Positions 1 through 36,358 of a DNA stretch of 64,000 nucleotides are shown here, in pieces. The stretch comes from Latrodectus hesperus (taxonomy: Eukaryota > Arthropoda > Arachnida > Araneae > Theridiidae), in NCBI GenBank assembly GCA_037975125.1, contig CM075857.1, positions 42,669,172 through 42,733,171 on the forward strand, written 5' to 3'. The first letter of the stretch is position 1; each line of letters begins with the position of its first letter. Made by a program: the position numbers and the translations under genes. Under the pieces are notes generated by a model that had not been told where the DNA came from, made no database searches, and saw only the letters and a list, made by a program, of their open reading frames with translations.

Positions 1-190
1 ATAGAATGTAATCATGAAGAAATTTTAATAAATTTCTTTTAATAAAATATAATTTTAATATAATAAATTAAGGAGCAAAACATTACGGTTACAATATTTA
101 TTTTTTACTTTTTAATTTTTATAGAAGTAATAATAAAATTTATAAAATAAACCACTCATAACACAGAAATAAAAATAACAATGTGTATAT

Positions 191-196
191 TTTATT
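191..196 (-). terminator. Candidate polyadenylation signal of the LIMP-2-like gene
   Basis: AATAAA on the minus strand about 135 nt past the stop codon. A second copy lies at 97-102. Such hexamers are common by chance in DNA this AT-rich, so the choice is tentative. Confidence 0.4.
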
Positions 197-331
197 AACA
201 AAGTCCAAACATCGTAAAAAATAAAAAAATCATGATATTTTACAATGATATCATTTTAAGTTAAGTCAGATGGAAGATAAAGGCAACATTCACAGATCAC
301 ATTTAAGAGCAGTGCACTTTTACACTGAGAT

Positions 332-23861
<23,530 letters not shown>

Positions 23862-24569
23862 TTCTTGTTAGAAAAAAAGACACATGCACACTGGAAGCAT
23901 TTCAGTACTTTGAGCAAAGCATTAGCTTATTATGGAAACCAGTTTCACTTCTTGTCCTTGAAAATAACCGCAGCTTCTGCCTGTGAAACTGTTTTCTTTT
24001 GATCAAAATTTCCTCATCTCTGTTTGGAAGGAAAAATATGAAATTTAAATTTTTCACATGATTAAATGTCATACAAAACAATACTACGAAGATGAAAACA
24101 AAATCTAGAAGGATAAAAATAAAAGTTAATTAAAAATGCATACCATCAATACCTAAATCACACATACTAAACCCCTTAATCTATTAAATCAGTTTTTGAA
24201 ATTGTTTCAAATGTATAATTTAATAAATGAATTAGTGAAAAAGTCATAATGTTATCAGCTATTGGTTATGAAACTAAGGTATTTTATAAATGATAGAAAA
24301 AATTCTTAAACATTCAATACTCTATATAGAATTAATTATTCGATTCAAAGCAAATAAAAGTTTTAGTTGCAGTTAATAGAGTTGAATAAGACTATTAATT
24401 AAATGCTAATCAAATCAATAAGAAGGTTAGGTTTATAGAAGCTGAAACAAGAATTATTAGTATTTACATATAAGCATCATTGCAGACAATTTTGCACCAT
24501 GTCAAATTGGTGCAATGCGAATCGTGATCAGATATCATAGCAAAAGAAAGCGCTAACAAGAAAAGATTC

Positions 24570-24944
24570 TAACTAAAAATTATGAACATTTTTATTCAAT
24601 AAATTGTTTATAAGATTTGAGTTTATGAAACAAATATATTATTATTGTGTTTTATTTTAAAAGTAATTATTAATATTACCAGTGATTAATAGTGCAATTG
24701 GCTGTGGTAATGCTAATACACACATATTGAAGAATTTAAAAATATTAAATATCCAATAAGCTTAACAATAGAAAAAAATTGAAGCTTAAAAATCTTAATA
24801 GCTATTTAAATGGTTTCATTAATCTTGATAATAATCTACATTTTAGTTTAGTTAAAAAAAAAAAAATAAAAAAACTGATATTTGTTTTCATAAACTTGTC
24901 TTATAAACAATTTATTGAATAAAAATGTTCATATTTTTAGTTAA
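24570..24944. mobile_element. Fold-back/MITE-like element with ~67-bp inverted arms
   Basis: The arm at 24570-24637 (TAACTAAAAATTATGAACAT...) is the near-exact reverse complement of 24878-24944, including TTTTTATTCAATAAATTGTT and TTTATAAG. The 240-bp centre is AT-rich and non-coding. No target duplication was clear. It lies upstream of the LIMP-2-like start codon, in the presumed first (5' UTR) intron. Confidence 0.8.
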
Positions 24945-25733
24945 AAGGAAATTGACAGATAACATAAAATCTACGTGTTCTCACAAATATTTATTGGTAG
25001 TTAAAATTTAAATACAGATAATTGAGTTTAGAAATGCAAATAGTTAACAAATTAATTTACATATGAAACAAAAAAATAAAATATAATGAAAAAGACTTCG
25101 GTGAGACAACAATATAATTTAAAGATTTCTCTACAATTTCATTATATTTAATTATTTACATTTTACAAACACCTGAATTAGCAAATTTATTCATCGTTAG
25201 CTTTCATTAACTAAATGAATATTAAACATGAATAAATCTGTCTGATTCTCATAAAACGCTTTTTAAATTATTAAATGAATTTGATGGGATAAAACTATCC
25301 AATCATTTAGTTCAAGTACACACACATGTAAACAGAATGCAACATAAAATTAGGTTGCAATAGTTTCATACGTGATTTTAATGAATTGTAATGCATCAAT
25401 CAGTTTTTTATTAATGTTATTACAATATATTTACAATAAATATAGGTAATTAACTAAAATAATTACTAATGCATTACAATGAATTTTTAATTAATTAATA
25501 CCAAGTTTTTGTCAAAAGCACATGTTCAAGTATCTGATCACTGAAATGTCTAAACATTAGACTATACATGTAATCACATACATAATAAATTGACGATTTG
25601 ATAAAGTAATACTGCTGATGTGATCTAAGAACTAAAATAGACATCGGTCAAATGTTATCATAATATTATTTAAAATAAACAAATCTCTAGTTGTTACAAG
25701 TAAAATTCATTTAGAATGAATTATAAACTTTAC
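24945..25733 (-). other. AT-rich presumed 5' UTR intron
   Basis: No coding or repeat feature seen between the fold-back element and the CpG-rich block. Confidence 0.5.
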
Positions 25734-26000
25734 CTTTCAAGTTACCATTAGCTATAAAATGTAGATAAAAAACAATAACACTGTTAAAAAACACGGTTCA
25801 TGGAGATGAAGAAACATTGATTACAAAACATTCCATAAAAAGTTCCCGTGAAAGCTAGTCCGTCAAAAACCAGCGACTTAGCCTTCACCCTTGAAAGATG
25901 TTTCTCTGGCACAAGAGTTTTGGCCGCGTTGCCGCGTCGTTTTCCAACCGCCAAATAGCGCCAAGCACTGAAATTTTCGCGCGCGTTCAGTGAACTATGT
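25734..26000 (-). promoter_or_regulatory. CpG-rich probable promoter and 5' UTR exon of the LIMP-2-like gene
   Basis: The sharpest compositional change in the first 30 kb: 25860-25990 is packed with CpG (GCCGCGTCG, TTCGCGCGCG). On the minus strand it reads TTGGCGCTATTTGGCGG, two E2F-like sites side by side. Candidate donors for a non-coding exon are GTGAAG at 25888-25883 and GTAAAG at 25733-25728. A possible acceptor before the start-codon exon is at 23981. It lies 1.9 kb upstream of the ATG. Promoter function is inferred from composition and position. Confidence 0.6.
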
Positions 26001-26040
26001 CATTAGGTTATGATACGAGAGAATTTCCCTTCCTTCAAGC

Positions 26041-27280
26041 GTTTTATCCAAACAAGATTTGTGACATAGTAAATGCTGGAATTTATGCCTCTAGAAAAAA
26101 ATATTACTTTCTCTAAAATATTTCTATATATATATGCATGCTCATATTAAAATTCATCAATTGCTTGTATTTAAAAGATAACGAAAACCAAAATTACTCA
26201 TTGAAATTTTTTGAATAAATAATTTTATTTTTGATTTTGGAGTGAAAAATAATTTTATATCAATATGATTTGATTATGTAATGTGATCATACTAGGGAGA
26301 TAGATTTAACCTCGCCCCAGAGGAAAAAAAGTTTAATCAAATTTTGAGCATAAAGGAAATAATATAGAGAAAAGGATTTATAATTGTAGTGTAGAAATTT
26401 TTCTGAAAAACGATTTAAAATCTGCCCTTTTGCAAATGGCTCTACTTTATTCCTTGTTTAAAACAGTAAAAAAAAAAAAAAAATTATTTATTCTATTTTA
26501 TGTTTTATGCCATTTAATTTTTAAAGAGAGGAATGGTCAAATCTCCCTTTCAATAGGTCAATAGGCAAGTTTGGCTGAAATGATAAAATTATTTATTGAA
26601 AATATATTTTATTTAGTTCGACTAAAAGGCATAAAATGAATTATTAGATAGTAAATGATTTCGAATAATGCATATTAAATGCGCCAGTTTCCTTAGTTGA
26701 ATATAAAAGAGAAATTTTTTTCCCCCAACGGCGGGCACTTAAAAGAGAAAATTAAAAACGCAATTCTTCAATGCGATATTTTTGAAGATATGCTAAATAG
26801 TCTAAAATAACAAACGTAAACGTAACTCTGTGATTAAATATAGTTATTTTATTTATAAATTTCCGTTCACCTTATTTTATTTTTAGCATCCTTTTACATT
26901 TTTTTCTTTGACAATAAAGTTGTCCCCGTTTTAGTGAATTTTAATAATGCCAAAATATCTTAAATTGTTTTTAAAAAGAAACTTCATTTATTTTAAAAAG
27001 CATAAGCCGTTATTTATCAATATGTTCTCACTGGCATTCATTTTTATAAAATTATTATATTATTATTATTATAAGATGTGATTTGTTGTACATCAGTAAT
27101 ACGCATTATCTGCAGTTTTAATAATTTTTGAAGTGCAAAGACTTAAACAGACAAATGAAATAAACACACACAAAATTTCTTATTTTATAAGTTTTCAAGA
27201 TCTCGAAATTGGTTGTTACGAGTTTATTTTTCCATTTTTAGAAAAAATTCTAAGATAGATCATGTTCACTATCGTAATGC
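26041..27280. other. Intergenic, no recognised feature
   Basis: AT-rich sequence with short homopolymer runs; no open frame, splice pattern or repeat that I can support. Confidence 0.5.
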
Positions 27281-27284
27281 AGTT

Positions 27285-27410
27285 ATTTTATTTATGTTTA
27301 CAGTTAGTTATTTTATATTTATTAGTTTACAGTTAGTTATTTTATATATTTATTAGTTTACAGTTAGTTATTTTATATTTATTATTAGTTATTTTATATG
27401 TTTACAGAAA
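27285..27410. repeat. Minisatellite, ~30-bp units
   Basis: About four imperfect units of ACAGTTAGTTATTTTATAT plus TTATTAGTTT, with variation in the length of the TTTATT part. Confidence 0.85.
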
Positions 27411-27470
27411 TCCTATGTTATTACACTGGCATATTTTTGAAAATATAAATTAACTCATTTTTAATTATTA

Positions 27471-27606
<136 letters not shown>

Positions 27607-27906
27607 CTCAAATAACATCTATTTTATTATTGAATCTACTATGATGGTATTTATTACAGTTCATTGCACAGAAATTAATTTTCGATTAAAACTCAAGATT
27701 TGCAAATATTTTAGGATTTAGAAATGTATAGATTATTTAAAAATATATAGGTTATATATTATTGTTTCTCAACTGGATTACTCCAAGAAGCGGTATAATA
27801 TTTCGGTATGTTCTATCGGACTAGTAAATTTAATAATTCGACTCATTGGTTTTGTCTCATAAATAAATCATGAAAACAATAATTTGTAAAGCATTTTATT
27901 TGTTAT

Positions 27907-27910
<4 letters not shown>

Positions 27911-27960
<50 letters not shown>

Positions 27961-28000
27961 CACATATATACATATATCTATATATATATATATATATATT
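27911..28000. repeat. (CA)n then (TA)n compound microsatellite
   Basis: About 38 bp of CA followed by interrupted TA to about 28000. Confidence 0.95.
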
Positions 28001-29880
28001 AGCAAAAACAATAATGAATTGAAATTTAAACAGTGTATGTAGATAAAAAAATAAGCAAAAAATGATTTACCTAATTAAAGGAAATAAAAACTGAAAAAAG
28101 AAACAAGATAAAAAGCGAAACTAACCTAAGACGCCTATAGATAGTCAGCGTTTAAGTTATCAGCGATTTTCAAGGCAGACGCACACTAATAACAGGTGTA
28201 GAGAGAGTAAGTGAACGCGGGGGGGGGGCACACGTGACAATTTATGAAAGACGATTAAGTACGTAGTTGCCAGTTTGTTAAAAATTTCTCATCATCGATC
28301 ATTTTCTTTTCTAAAATAGTAAATTATTATTATTGTAATGTAGGTGTTGTTTTGATATCGGTTGTCGGCTTTTGACACTTTGGACAGTTAGCATGATATT
28401 TCGTGGACCGGCAAATATTTCTTGTTGACTGGCGATTGAGAAACACTGGATTATATCATTTAAAAAAGAATATGTAGATTACATCATTTAGTTAGAAATA
28501 TATTTATCTAGGAATATATATAGATAAAAAAGTAAAACGCATACTTATTTAAGAACAGCATTTCTTTAAAAACAAAATTTTGAAATAAAGTTCTGATTCT
28601 GATTACGATTAAACTTTAGCATATTTGGATAAGTAAAATATTGAAAACATGTTTATCATATGCAGATGCTTTGTGATAAGTTAACATTTTACAATAAATA
28701 AATAAATTAATTAATTTAAATTAGAAGAAAGTAACACTTAATGGACATGTTTGTTTGAAAAAACATGTTTTCATGAAAGATTTTTTTAATATAAAAATGA
28801 AGCTACTCCTGTTCTATGAAAGGTTTGAGTACAAGAATCAAAAGTTTTCAGAAATACTCGAAAAATATGGAAGAAGTAAAGGATACAGTGATTTGTGTGG
28901 TTTCGAATCTTGAAATTCTTTCGAGATTCATGAGATATAAAAATTATTTAATTGAAGTCATTTTTAAATATTTCCCTTTTCGATTATAATTTTAGTAACT
29001 TTTCTTAGTTAAAAAAATCCATTGATATATTTATACTAGCTCTCAATTCTTTTTGTTTAGAAATAGAAAAATTTTAACTAATGCGACATAAATTTTATTT
29101 TAAAATTAAAATATTTAAAGAAAATTTTCCATGAAGAAAAATGATGCTATTTTTTTATTAATTCATTGCATAAGAGAATAAGTAATAATAATTTTTTATT
29201 CCAAGTAATTAAGTGTTTGATTAATTTTTTAAGTATTTGATGTCTATTTCTAAAAAAATCACTAATAGAACTATATGCATAATTGTTATATATTTCATGA
29301 TGAAGAATAAACTCACTGGTTATGTGTGTGTGTTCAAATTCATTAGTACTATTATTCGAATTCATTAAATTATATTACATGATAAGCAGGAGGCTCTCAT
29401 ACAAATTAAAATGTAAAATTCTCGAAAAAAGTTAAACACAATCTTTTTACTAAACCCTAACTACAAATATGGGACAAAAAATAACTACATTAAGAGCTTT
29501 TGTGCATCACTTTCGTTTCAAAGTTGCACATTCAATATTTGAAATTTTTATTGGAAATTTATCTCTCATTACTTTTTACAATTGCCTTCAATTTTTCATT
29601 TAACATTTTCAAGTTTTAAAGCACAAAAATCTTATAGAAAGTGCACTGCTCCACATTTTAATCAATATGACACTTAATAAGTGTCGTGGGAATTGAACGA
29701 GAATTTCTATGTAGGCTACTACCATTGATATGACACCGCATAAAGAATAACGTAACAGCTGAAAGCTAACAGTAAGATATTTTGTATACACGCGTTGCGT
29801 CTTACTTTCCGCTAGTAAATTTTCCTAGACAATAAAATGTATTAAAATTTCGCATAAGAAAAACCCGGAAAACTCCCAAG
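28001..29880. other. Intergenic, no recognised gene
   Basis: Mostly AT-rich. The stretch 28130-28450 is more balanced in composition and includes a G-run at about 28220, but gives no coding or repeat identity. Confidence 0.45.
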
Positions 29881-30504
29881 AACGCACCCCGACAATGTGC
29901 ATTCAGAAAGAAAAAGTACATCATTCGTTTCCTGTTATTGAACTCTGGCTGGAATGAAATTCGGAATCTAACCTATTGACTGTCCAACCAATAGGCGTTG
30001 ATGAACGCTACTCTCTGCTGATATAAATAATTGATTAACATTTCCGAGAGAAAAAAACAATGTCATTAAAAACTCATGAATGAAATATTGTTTCTAAAAT
30101 ATCTTATTGTTTCTAACACAACTGTTCGAATCAATACGGTCTGTAATAGTATAATATTTATTTAAATCACAAAGTGTGTTTGGCACCTGAGAAAGAAACA
30201 GCGTATAGATTAAGTTTAAATATGAGTACCGATGTCGTGCCACTCCCAAAAAACCTCAGTTGATACTGAGCCGTGCTCAGGGAAGGATGTTATGTGAATG
30301 AATATTAGATGTTTCCTTTGTTTCGTTTTTTTTAATGTAGTGTGCTGTTTATATTTAGTAATTATGTGTTTGTTGTAAAGTTAATTTCAGTTAAATGTGT
30401 TAAAACTAACTGCAAGACTCCAGTATTTATTGAGAATAGAAATTATTTGTCGATTATTAATTAACTCATCGGAAAAAGATCGTGGAGTTCCTTGGGTGTA
30501 AAAG
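29880..30504 (+). promoter_or_regulatory. Candidate divergent promoter and non-coding first exon
   Basis: Plus-strand CCAACCAATAGGCG (CCAAT box, near 29986) is followed about 30 bp later by GATATAAATAA (TATA-like, near 30019). Complexity is raised from there to TAAAAG|GTAAGTG, a near-perfect splice donor at about 30505. No long ORF precedes the donor, so any exon would be untranslated. The gene it would serve is not visible to the right. All elements are short and could be chance. Confidence 0.35.
30266..30280. repeat. Short perfect hairpin CTGAGC-CGT-GCTCAG
   Basis: A 6-bp GC-rich stem with a 3-base loop inside the candidate first exon, in otherwise AT-rich DNA. Confidence 0.5.
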
Positions 30505-31925
30505 GTAAGTGAATCTTTCGTTATGATAAACAGCTTTTTTGCAATTTTTTAACGATAAAATTTGACAACCAACTCTGATGGCAGGAAGATCTTAACTGGT
30601 CATTCCAATGTTCCCGTAAGTGTGACTGTTGTATGAAAATATCTTTTCAGAGCAGACGACGAGAGACAACAAAGGTAGCAGTAGATTATGTCGGTTGGAT
30701 TTTTTACTAAGCTGTATTTTAACTATAATCACTTGGAAAGATTGGTTGAAAATTAAAATAAATGGTATTTCTATTACTATTTAGGAAATTATATTGGTAA
30801 AATGAAACATATGAAAACTTTTGAGATATTTGGCATTATGCCATATTCTGCTGAGAAATATTTTGCTCATTTTTAAATAAAATTTAATGAGTTAAGGTGC
30901 TTTATTTACTTATATGTTATATTTTCTGCCAGCCATTTAAACAATATTGTGTGGCACACACAATATGCTCCATACTGTAAGCAATTTGGAGCGATGTAGG
31001 TATCATAGAGTGAATTTAAACAATGAAACAAGGCTGAAAAAAATTATTTTTTATCGTTAGATATAAATTTCCTGGAAACTTCTTTCCGGAAAACTTCCTC
31101 TCTCAGTATCATAATTTTTTCTCTACCGTATGAGGACATTTTAGTTTTTAGACTAGTTATATTTGTTTAACTACACGTAGTTTAAAGAATTTTTGAAAAA
31201 AAGATATTGCCATAAACTGTGCTTAATTGAATTTTCTATTGACAATGAATTGATAGAAAATAAATGAAATTTTAAATTGAAGCAGATTCAAATATCGAAA
31301 CAATTCGCTATTTCTTTAACAAATCTAAAATACACAGAAGTGTCTTATATAGTACAACACTTTAAGTTGTTGCACAGACTTAATTTCTTTAAAATTCACA
31401 AAAAATTGAAGATTAGAAATCACATTTAAGAATTAGGTTTGTTTAAAAATGAGTAAGTGGAATATAATAAAGAAAAATAAATATCATATAGGAAGCTTAC
31501 CATTCATAGTTAACATTTTTTTACTTCATTAAGATTTAATACAAAGTAATTCCCTCATTATGATATGAAACCTAAATATCTGTTGTAGTGTCTTTACTTA
31601 TAATCAGACTAAATTAATATTTACATATCAAAATTTCTCAAATCTGCAAGTGAAAATGAGTCAGCGTATTATCATCTTTTAAATGATTGCGATGCCCTTC
31701 AAAATGAACTTGAACCTTCACGAATATTGATACTTCTATTTATACGAGATTAAAATAACTTTTTTGTTAATCATGACGCGATAGTTTTACTTCCATCGTC
31801 ATTACACATCCATTTTAAGGAGCAGATGAGCTAGTCAACAAGCAAAAATTCCGTTGAGAACAGGTTTATACGTGAAATAATTTTTAATGAGATTACTTTT
31901 CCTTGCATAAACAGCTCCTTTCAAC
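30505..31925. other. Non-coding, no recognised feature
   Basis: AT-rich DNA downstream of the candidate donor; nothing identifiable as exon or repeat. Confidence 0.5.
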
Positions 31926-31933
31926 TAATAAAT

Positions 31934-32185
31934 GGCACAGGTGCCGTGTAATCCAGGATGCCAAATTCTGAGTTTGGCGATTTGTTTGGCGGATTTTCTT
32001 ATGTATCTGACAACCTGGATTTCATTACGTCATAGAGATGAAGACCTATAAAATATGTAGTAAATTCTATTTTGGCAACCCTAGAATTTACATCTTCACG
32101 CAGTCACAATATGTCATCTTAGCAACATTTCTTCATCGCCAAAAAATTTAGAATTTGGAACCCTGGATTATACGGCACCTGTGCC
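31934..32185 (-). mobile_element. MITE family copy 1 (8-bp TSD)
   Basis: Ends GGCACAGGTGCCGTGT... and ...TACGGCACCTGTGCC. Flanked by TAATAAAT and TAGTAAAT (8 bp, one mismatch). Opposite in orientation to copies 2 and 4-6. No coding capacity. Confidence 0.9.
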
Positions 32186-32193
32186 TAGTAAAT

Positions 32194-34590
32194 AATTGTA
32201 AGCAAACCATGCAATAATTTACAAGATATAATGATTTAGGTGACTTTCAAATTATTGAAGCAAATACTGAATTATGACTGCATTTCAACACTTGTGGAAT
32301 GTGTATCAAGATAGGGTAGTGAAATAAAAATAAATACTTTCATATTCATAAAAATAATATTTAATAACATTATATTATATATCATTTTAATACTTCGAGG
32401 TGCTACATAATATAGAATGCCAAATTTATTTAAAGAAGTATTTATTTAAAGAAATTTATTTAAGCAAATATTTTGCTTGAAATTAATTTTAAATTCTACA
32501 AATGACTGCTGAAGAGTTTTCGCTGATAGAATAATTTCTTATTCTATGAGAGAAAGACTGGTAGAATCGAGGGTCTAATTTCACATTTCTAATAAAAGTT
32601 CATCTTATCTCTAAGCCACAGTATGCGGCATCAATAATAGTCATATTTGTCATAGTAAATAAACAATAAAAATAGGAATGTTTTCCTAAATTATTCATAA
32701 GCACTATTGCTCTGTTATGTAATAAAGAGACTTTTTAAAGGTATAAGTGACATGATGCATATTCTTTAACAAACAGCAAAGTTAAGCATTACTGCATGCC
32801 TCTAGTACTTGTGTAAATACTAACGTGAAAAGTAGTAGTTGAACTGAGTAGGTTGAGCGCCTATTTTTTTTAAAGTTTTCATTTTAATTTGAAGGTAACA
32901 GAGCCTGGCTGTTAGAATAATCTTTCTCGCTTCTTTGTCATCGATTCAAACAGAAAATTTTAAAAAGAATCCTTAAAACATGAGGCAAAGTTTCCCTCAG
33001 CTGATGTGATGTGACGAGAAGATATTGACAGCTCAAGCATCGATCATATCACTTGACGGTGGCTGTGTTTCAAATTATAAGTCCCTTAATGACGAATGGG
33101 ATTTGATATATTAAAGATTGGCACAATACAATATCTCCTCACATCGTTTCGTATATACTTCAATCAATAATCAGAAAATAATTAATCACTAGTAAATAAT
33201 TTGGTAACACACTGTCAATAATTTTAAAGTCTTTTCGAAAATAGAAAAATGAATTAATTATATATAAAAATAACTATCAATAGTATATTGAGAAACGCAT
33301 TAAATTCAAGAAATAAATTGAAATGCCTTCATTTGAAATTTCGATAAATTACTGTATTTTTGAAAATTAATTTCTTAACAGAAATTGAATGTGAAAAAAA
33401 AATCAGTACTTTAAACTGAATTTCTGAAGAAACATCTTACGTTATCTAAGAAAATTTCTTTTCCCTCAACACAAAAAGTCAGGGGAAAATTGGAAACAAC
33501 ATTTTTCAGTATTTTTGTGTCAAATGTGGAAAAAAGGATAAACACAAATTAGTGAGTTCATTATTGGCATCACTTCTTCATATAAGTCATATGATTAATC
33601 TTTATTGAAAGACATTGTTCGCGTGATTGAAATATGGTCCTTACTCTATCGTATTACTTTCAAGAGAGAGGTAATTAGGGATAAAATATATCTTTCAAAT
33701 TTCCTCTCGTATAAGAAGAGATAAAATACTATGTTTGAATTAATCGCATAATGTACTATGCAATCTTTTTTAATATTTATTCATTTTTTCTTGCCTCAGT
33801 TTTGTTTGGTTCTATATTTATATTATTTCATATATTTATGGAGTAAATTATTAGTTAAGTGAGGAAGATGTGGTACGTATTGAATACCCTAACAAAAAGG
33901 AATAAAATAATTTATTGTGAGTGGCATTTGTACCATAACCACCAAATATTTTTATTAATAATTATAAATAAAAGATTAAAATTTTAAAATAAAGCTATAA
34001 TAATATTAATCTTCAGTTTTATTTTCATTTGAAGATTGTATTCTGCATTAAAACTAATTTCTTTAAAAAGGTTAAAGTTTTTTACATTTTGAAATAATGT
34101 AGCTTCAGATGACGACACTGCAAAGGAAAGCATTTGAACTTCTTGGCATCATAAAAAGACATCATTGGTAGATAACCATATTATACAATTAGAATATACA
34201 ATTACTTTTCTAAATGCATAATTTTAAAGCTAATTTTATCCCATGTATCTCTTACGCCTTTAAATATACGCAATAAAAATGATGGCTTTATATCATCCCC
34301 AAACAATATTTGCATACATATTTTGTGCCAAAATTGACATTTTATATGCGGCTATAATAATTCGCAACGAATAAAGGAAGAAAAGAAGTCCAAGAAATGT
34401 TTTACGTTTTTAAATAGTTACAATAACGTTATCTTTTACTTCTTAGTGAGATCCATAATTGGTAGAAATTTAGCTCTTGTGAGCAAAAAGTGATCGTAGA
34501 GTGATAAATATAATCAACCACTGATAATGGTTTACTAATTATGACAAATTTCTAACTATAGATTCTATAATTCCTTCAATATTCGTTATG
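32194..34590. other. Non-coding, no recognised feature
   Basis: AT-rich; no supported ORF, repeat or splice structure. Confidence 0.5.
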
Positions 34591-34609
34591 AACCAATCGC
34601 AATTAAGCT

Positions 34610-34870
34610 CCCTATGAAAGCAGGAAATCGTATTGCATGAGCTCTAATCGCCAATATATGCGAGAAAACTTTTTTTTCCGCCATCCGTATAGCGTGGATG
34701 TTCGGCTGACCTCACATGCTTATGAATGGAGGAATCTTCTTTCGACGATCTGCATGACGTAGTCGATTGTTTTTCCTCGGGCTTCTTCAATCACGGGTTA
34801 CCACAGGTTTAAGGTATACAGTGGCACATTTGCTTGCAGGTGTAAAAAAGGATCGCCAGAGGTTTAGTCA
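34610..34870. other. Unexplained block of balanced composition
   Basis: About 260 bp with markedly more G/C than its surroundings (CCGCCATCCG, GGATGTTCGGCTGACCTCAC, GACGATCTGCATGACGTAG). It has no ORF or tRNA boxes, and no second copy that I could find in this window. It could be an old repeat or a regulatory element. Confidence 0.35.
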
Positions 34871-35070
34871 ATTTCTATATTTAAATATCTTTTTTTACTG
34901 TCTTGAAACTCGCATTGCTGTTATTAAGGATTAAATTTAGTTTGATTAGCACAAATAGAGACTTGTTTACAAATTCTTAGAAAAGTACTTAATCATATGA
35001 TAATAATTTAAATAAAAAAGATACAAAAAAGAGGCTTAGGGTTTTAACATGAAACTCTATTTTACCGAAT

Positions 35071-35079
35071 ATATATATG

Positions 35080-35143
<64 letters not shown>

Positions 35144-35160
35144 CATAAATACACACACAC
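35071..35160. repeat. (AT)n/(CA)n compound microsatellite
   Basis: AT dinucleotides interrupted by TATGTA, ending in ACACACACAC. The short ORFs crossing it are artefacts. Confidence 0.93.
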
Positions 35161-36031
35161 ACTCGCCACAGATATATCGAAATATGCATTTAGAGATAAA
35201 TTATTTCGATATAGTTAATTTGATATTTATTATTCTTAAATATATATTTTTACAAATTTTTAAAATTAGATTATTTTTAATTTTGTAAGAAGATATATCA
35301 CTTTAAATGAATTAAAAATAGCAACATAATTAGAATAAAAATAAAATAAAAGTGAGTAATGATTCTTTGTTTATTGCATTCATTTTTTCTTAAATTTTTA
35401 TAAGCGAATTTATTAAAATATAATTAAAGTTTTCATTTTGACTAAATAACTCACCATACCATTATTTTAAGGAAAAATAACAGCGAATATATCCTTTAAT
35501 TTTATAGTTAAATAAGGGAAATTAATAAATCTGTGGATGAATGAGACGTAATACAGGAAGATTTATTCTTATAATAAAGGAATATTTCTGACAAATGTGT
35601 AAAATTAGAATATTTAAAGTGAAATGAAAACTAAAGAGACGATATATAAATTAATCATGGGCTATATATAAATAGAATTCATTTATGATATTTTATTTTG
35701 AATTTAATATAAGCTGATAAATTATTTTTTTAAATAATCTTAATCGTTTTCGATTTTTAAAGTTGAGAATAAGTTTTATTTCACAACCGGATAAATATAC
35801 AAAATTTAATTATTTTACTGATAAAAGCAAAACCTATTATCACCTTACTGATGATTCATATTGAGGAATGGTCAAAAATGTATCGTTACTTATCATCGCT
35901 TTTGTTAGAATCCTTCCATTCTCTTTTTAATCCTTTTTTTCTACATTACGAGAATCTGATCTATGCATAGGATTTCAGTTACACACACACACAGTATATA
36001 ATATGAAACATTCTTTCTTAACTTTAAATTT

Positions 36032-36345
36032 GTTGTTGTTGTTACTAATGACACTTGGACAAGCCAAGCTCGCTATGCCTTGGCTATGCGAATTTAAGTC
36101 AATTGGGAGCGTCTTTCGTTTTAATCAGAGCACCATGAAGGTGAAAGTACGACTCTGCTCTACACACACATGCCATGGGTACCCGTTTATAGGGTAGGCA
36201 ACCATTCACACCTCATTCATACAAGGAAAGGACAAAGACAGGATATGATAGAGAGAAAAAGTACATCCATGTCCGAACCGGGATTCGAACCCAGGACCTC
36301 CTTATTCGCAATCAGGCACGCTGACCACTAGACAAGTTGGGCGGC
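36032..36345 (-). mobile_element. tRNA-derived SINE, family 2, copy 2 (with target duplication)
   Basis: On the minus strand it begins with GCCCAACTTGTCTAGTGGTC (A box) and CCTGGGTTCGAATCCCGG (B box). It ends with the same 3' body as copy 1 (GCATAGCGAGCTTGGCTTGT) and an AAC-repeat tail. A perfect 13-bp duplication, TAACTTTAAATTT, lies at 36019-36031 and 36346-36358. The tRNA-like head is closer to a canonical tRNA than that of copy 1. It is not a functional tRNA gene, because it continues into the SINE body. Confidence 0.92.
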
Positions 36346-36358
36346 TAACTTTAAATTT

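Noticed and set aside
36003..36197. 64-residue ORF with a signal-peptide-like start
   Set aside because: The hydrophobic start is chance translation across the target duplication and SINE tail; the rest is SINE family 2.
36270..36345. Possible functional tRNA gene (good A and B boxes, minus strand)
   Set aside because: The sequence continues into a SINE body with an AAC tail and is flanked by a 13-bp target duplication.
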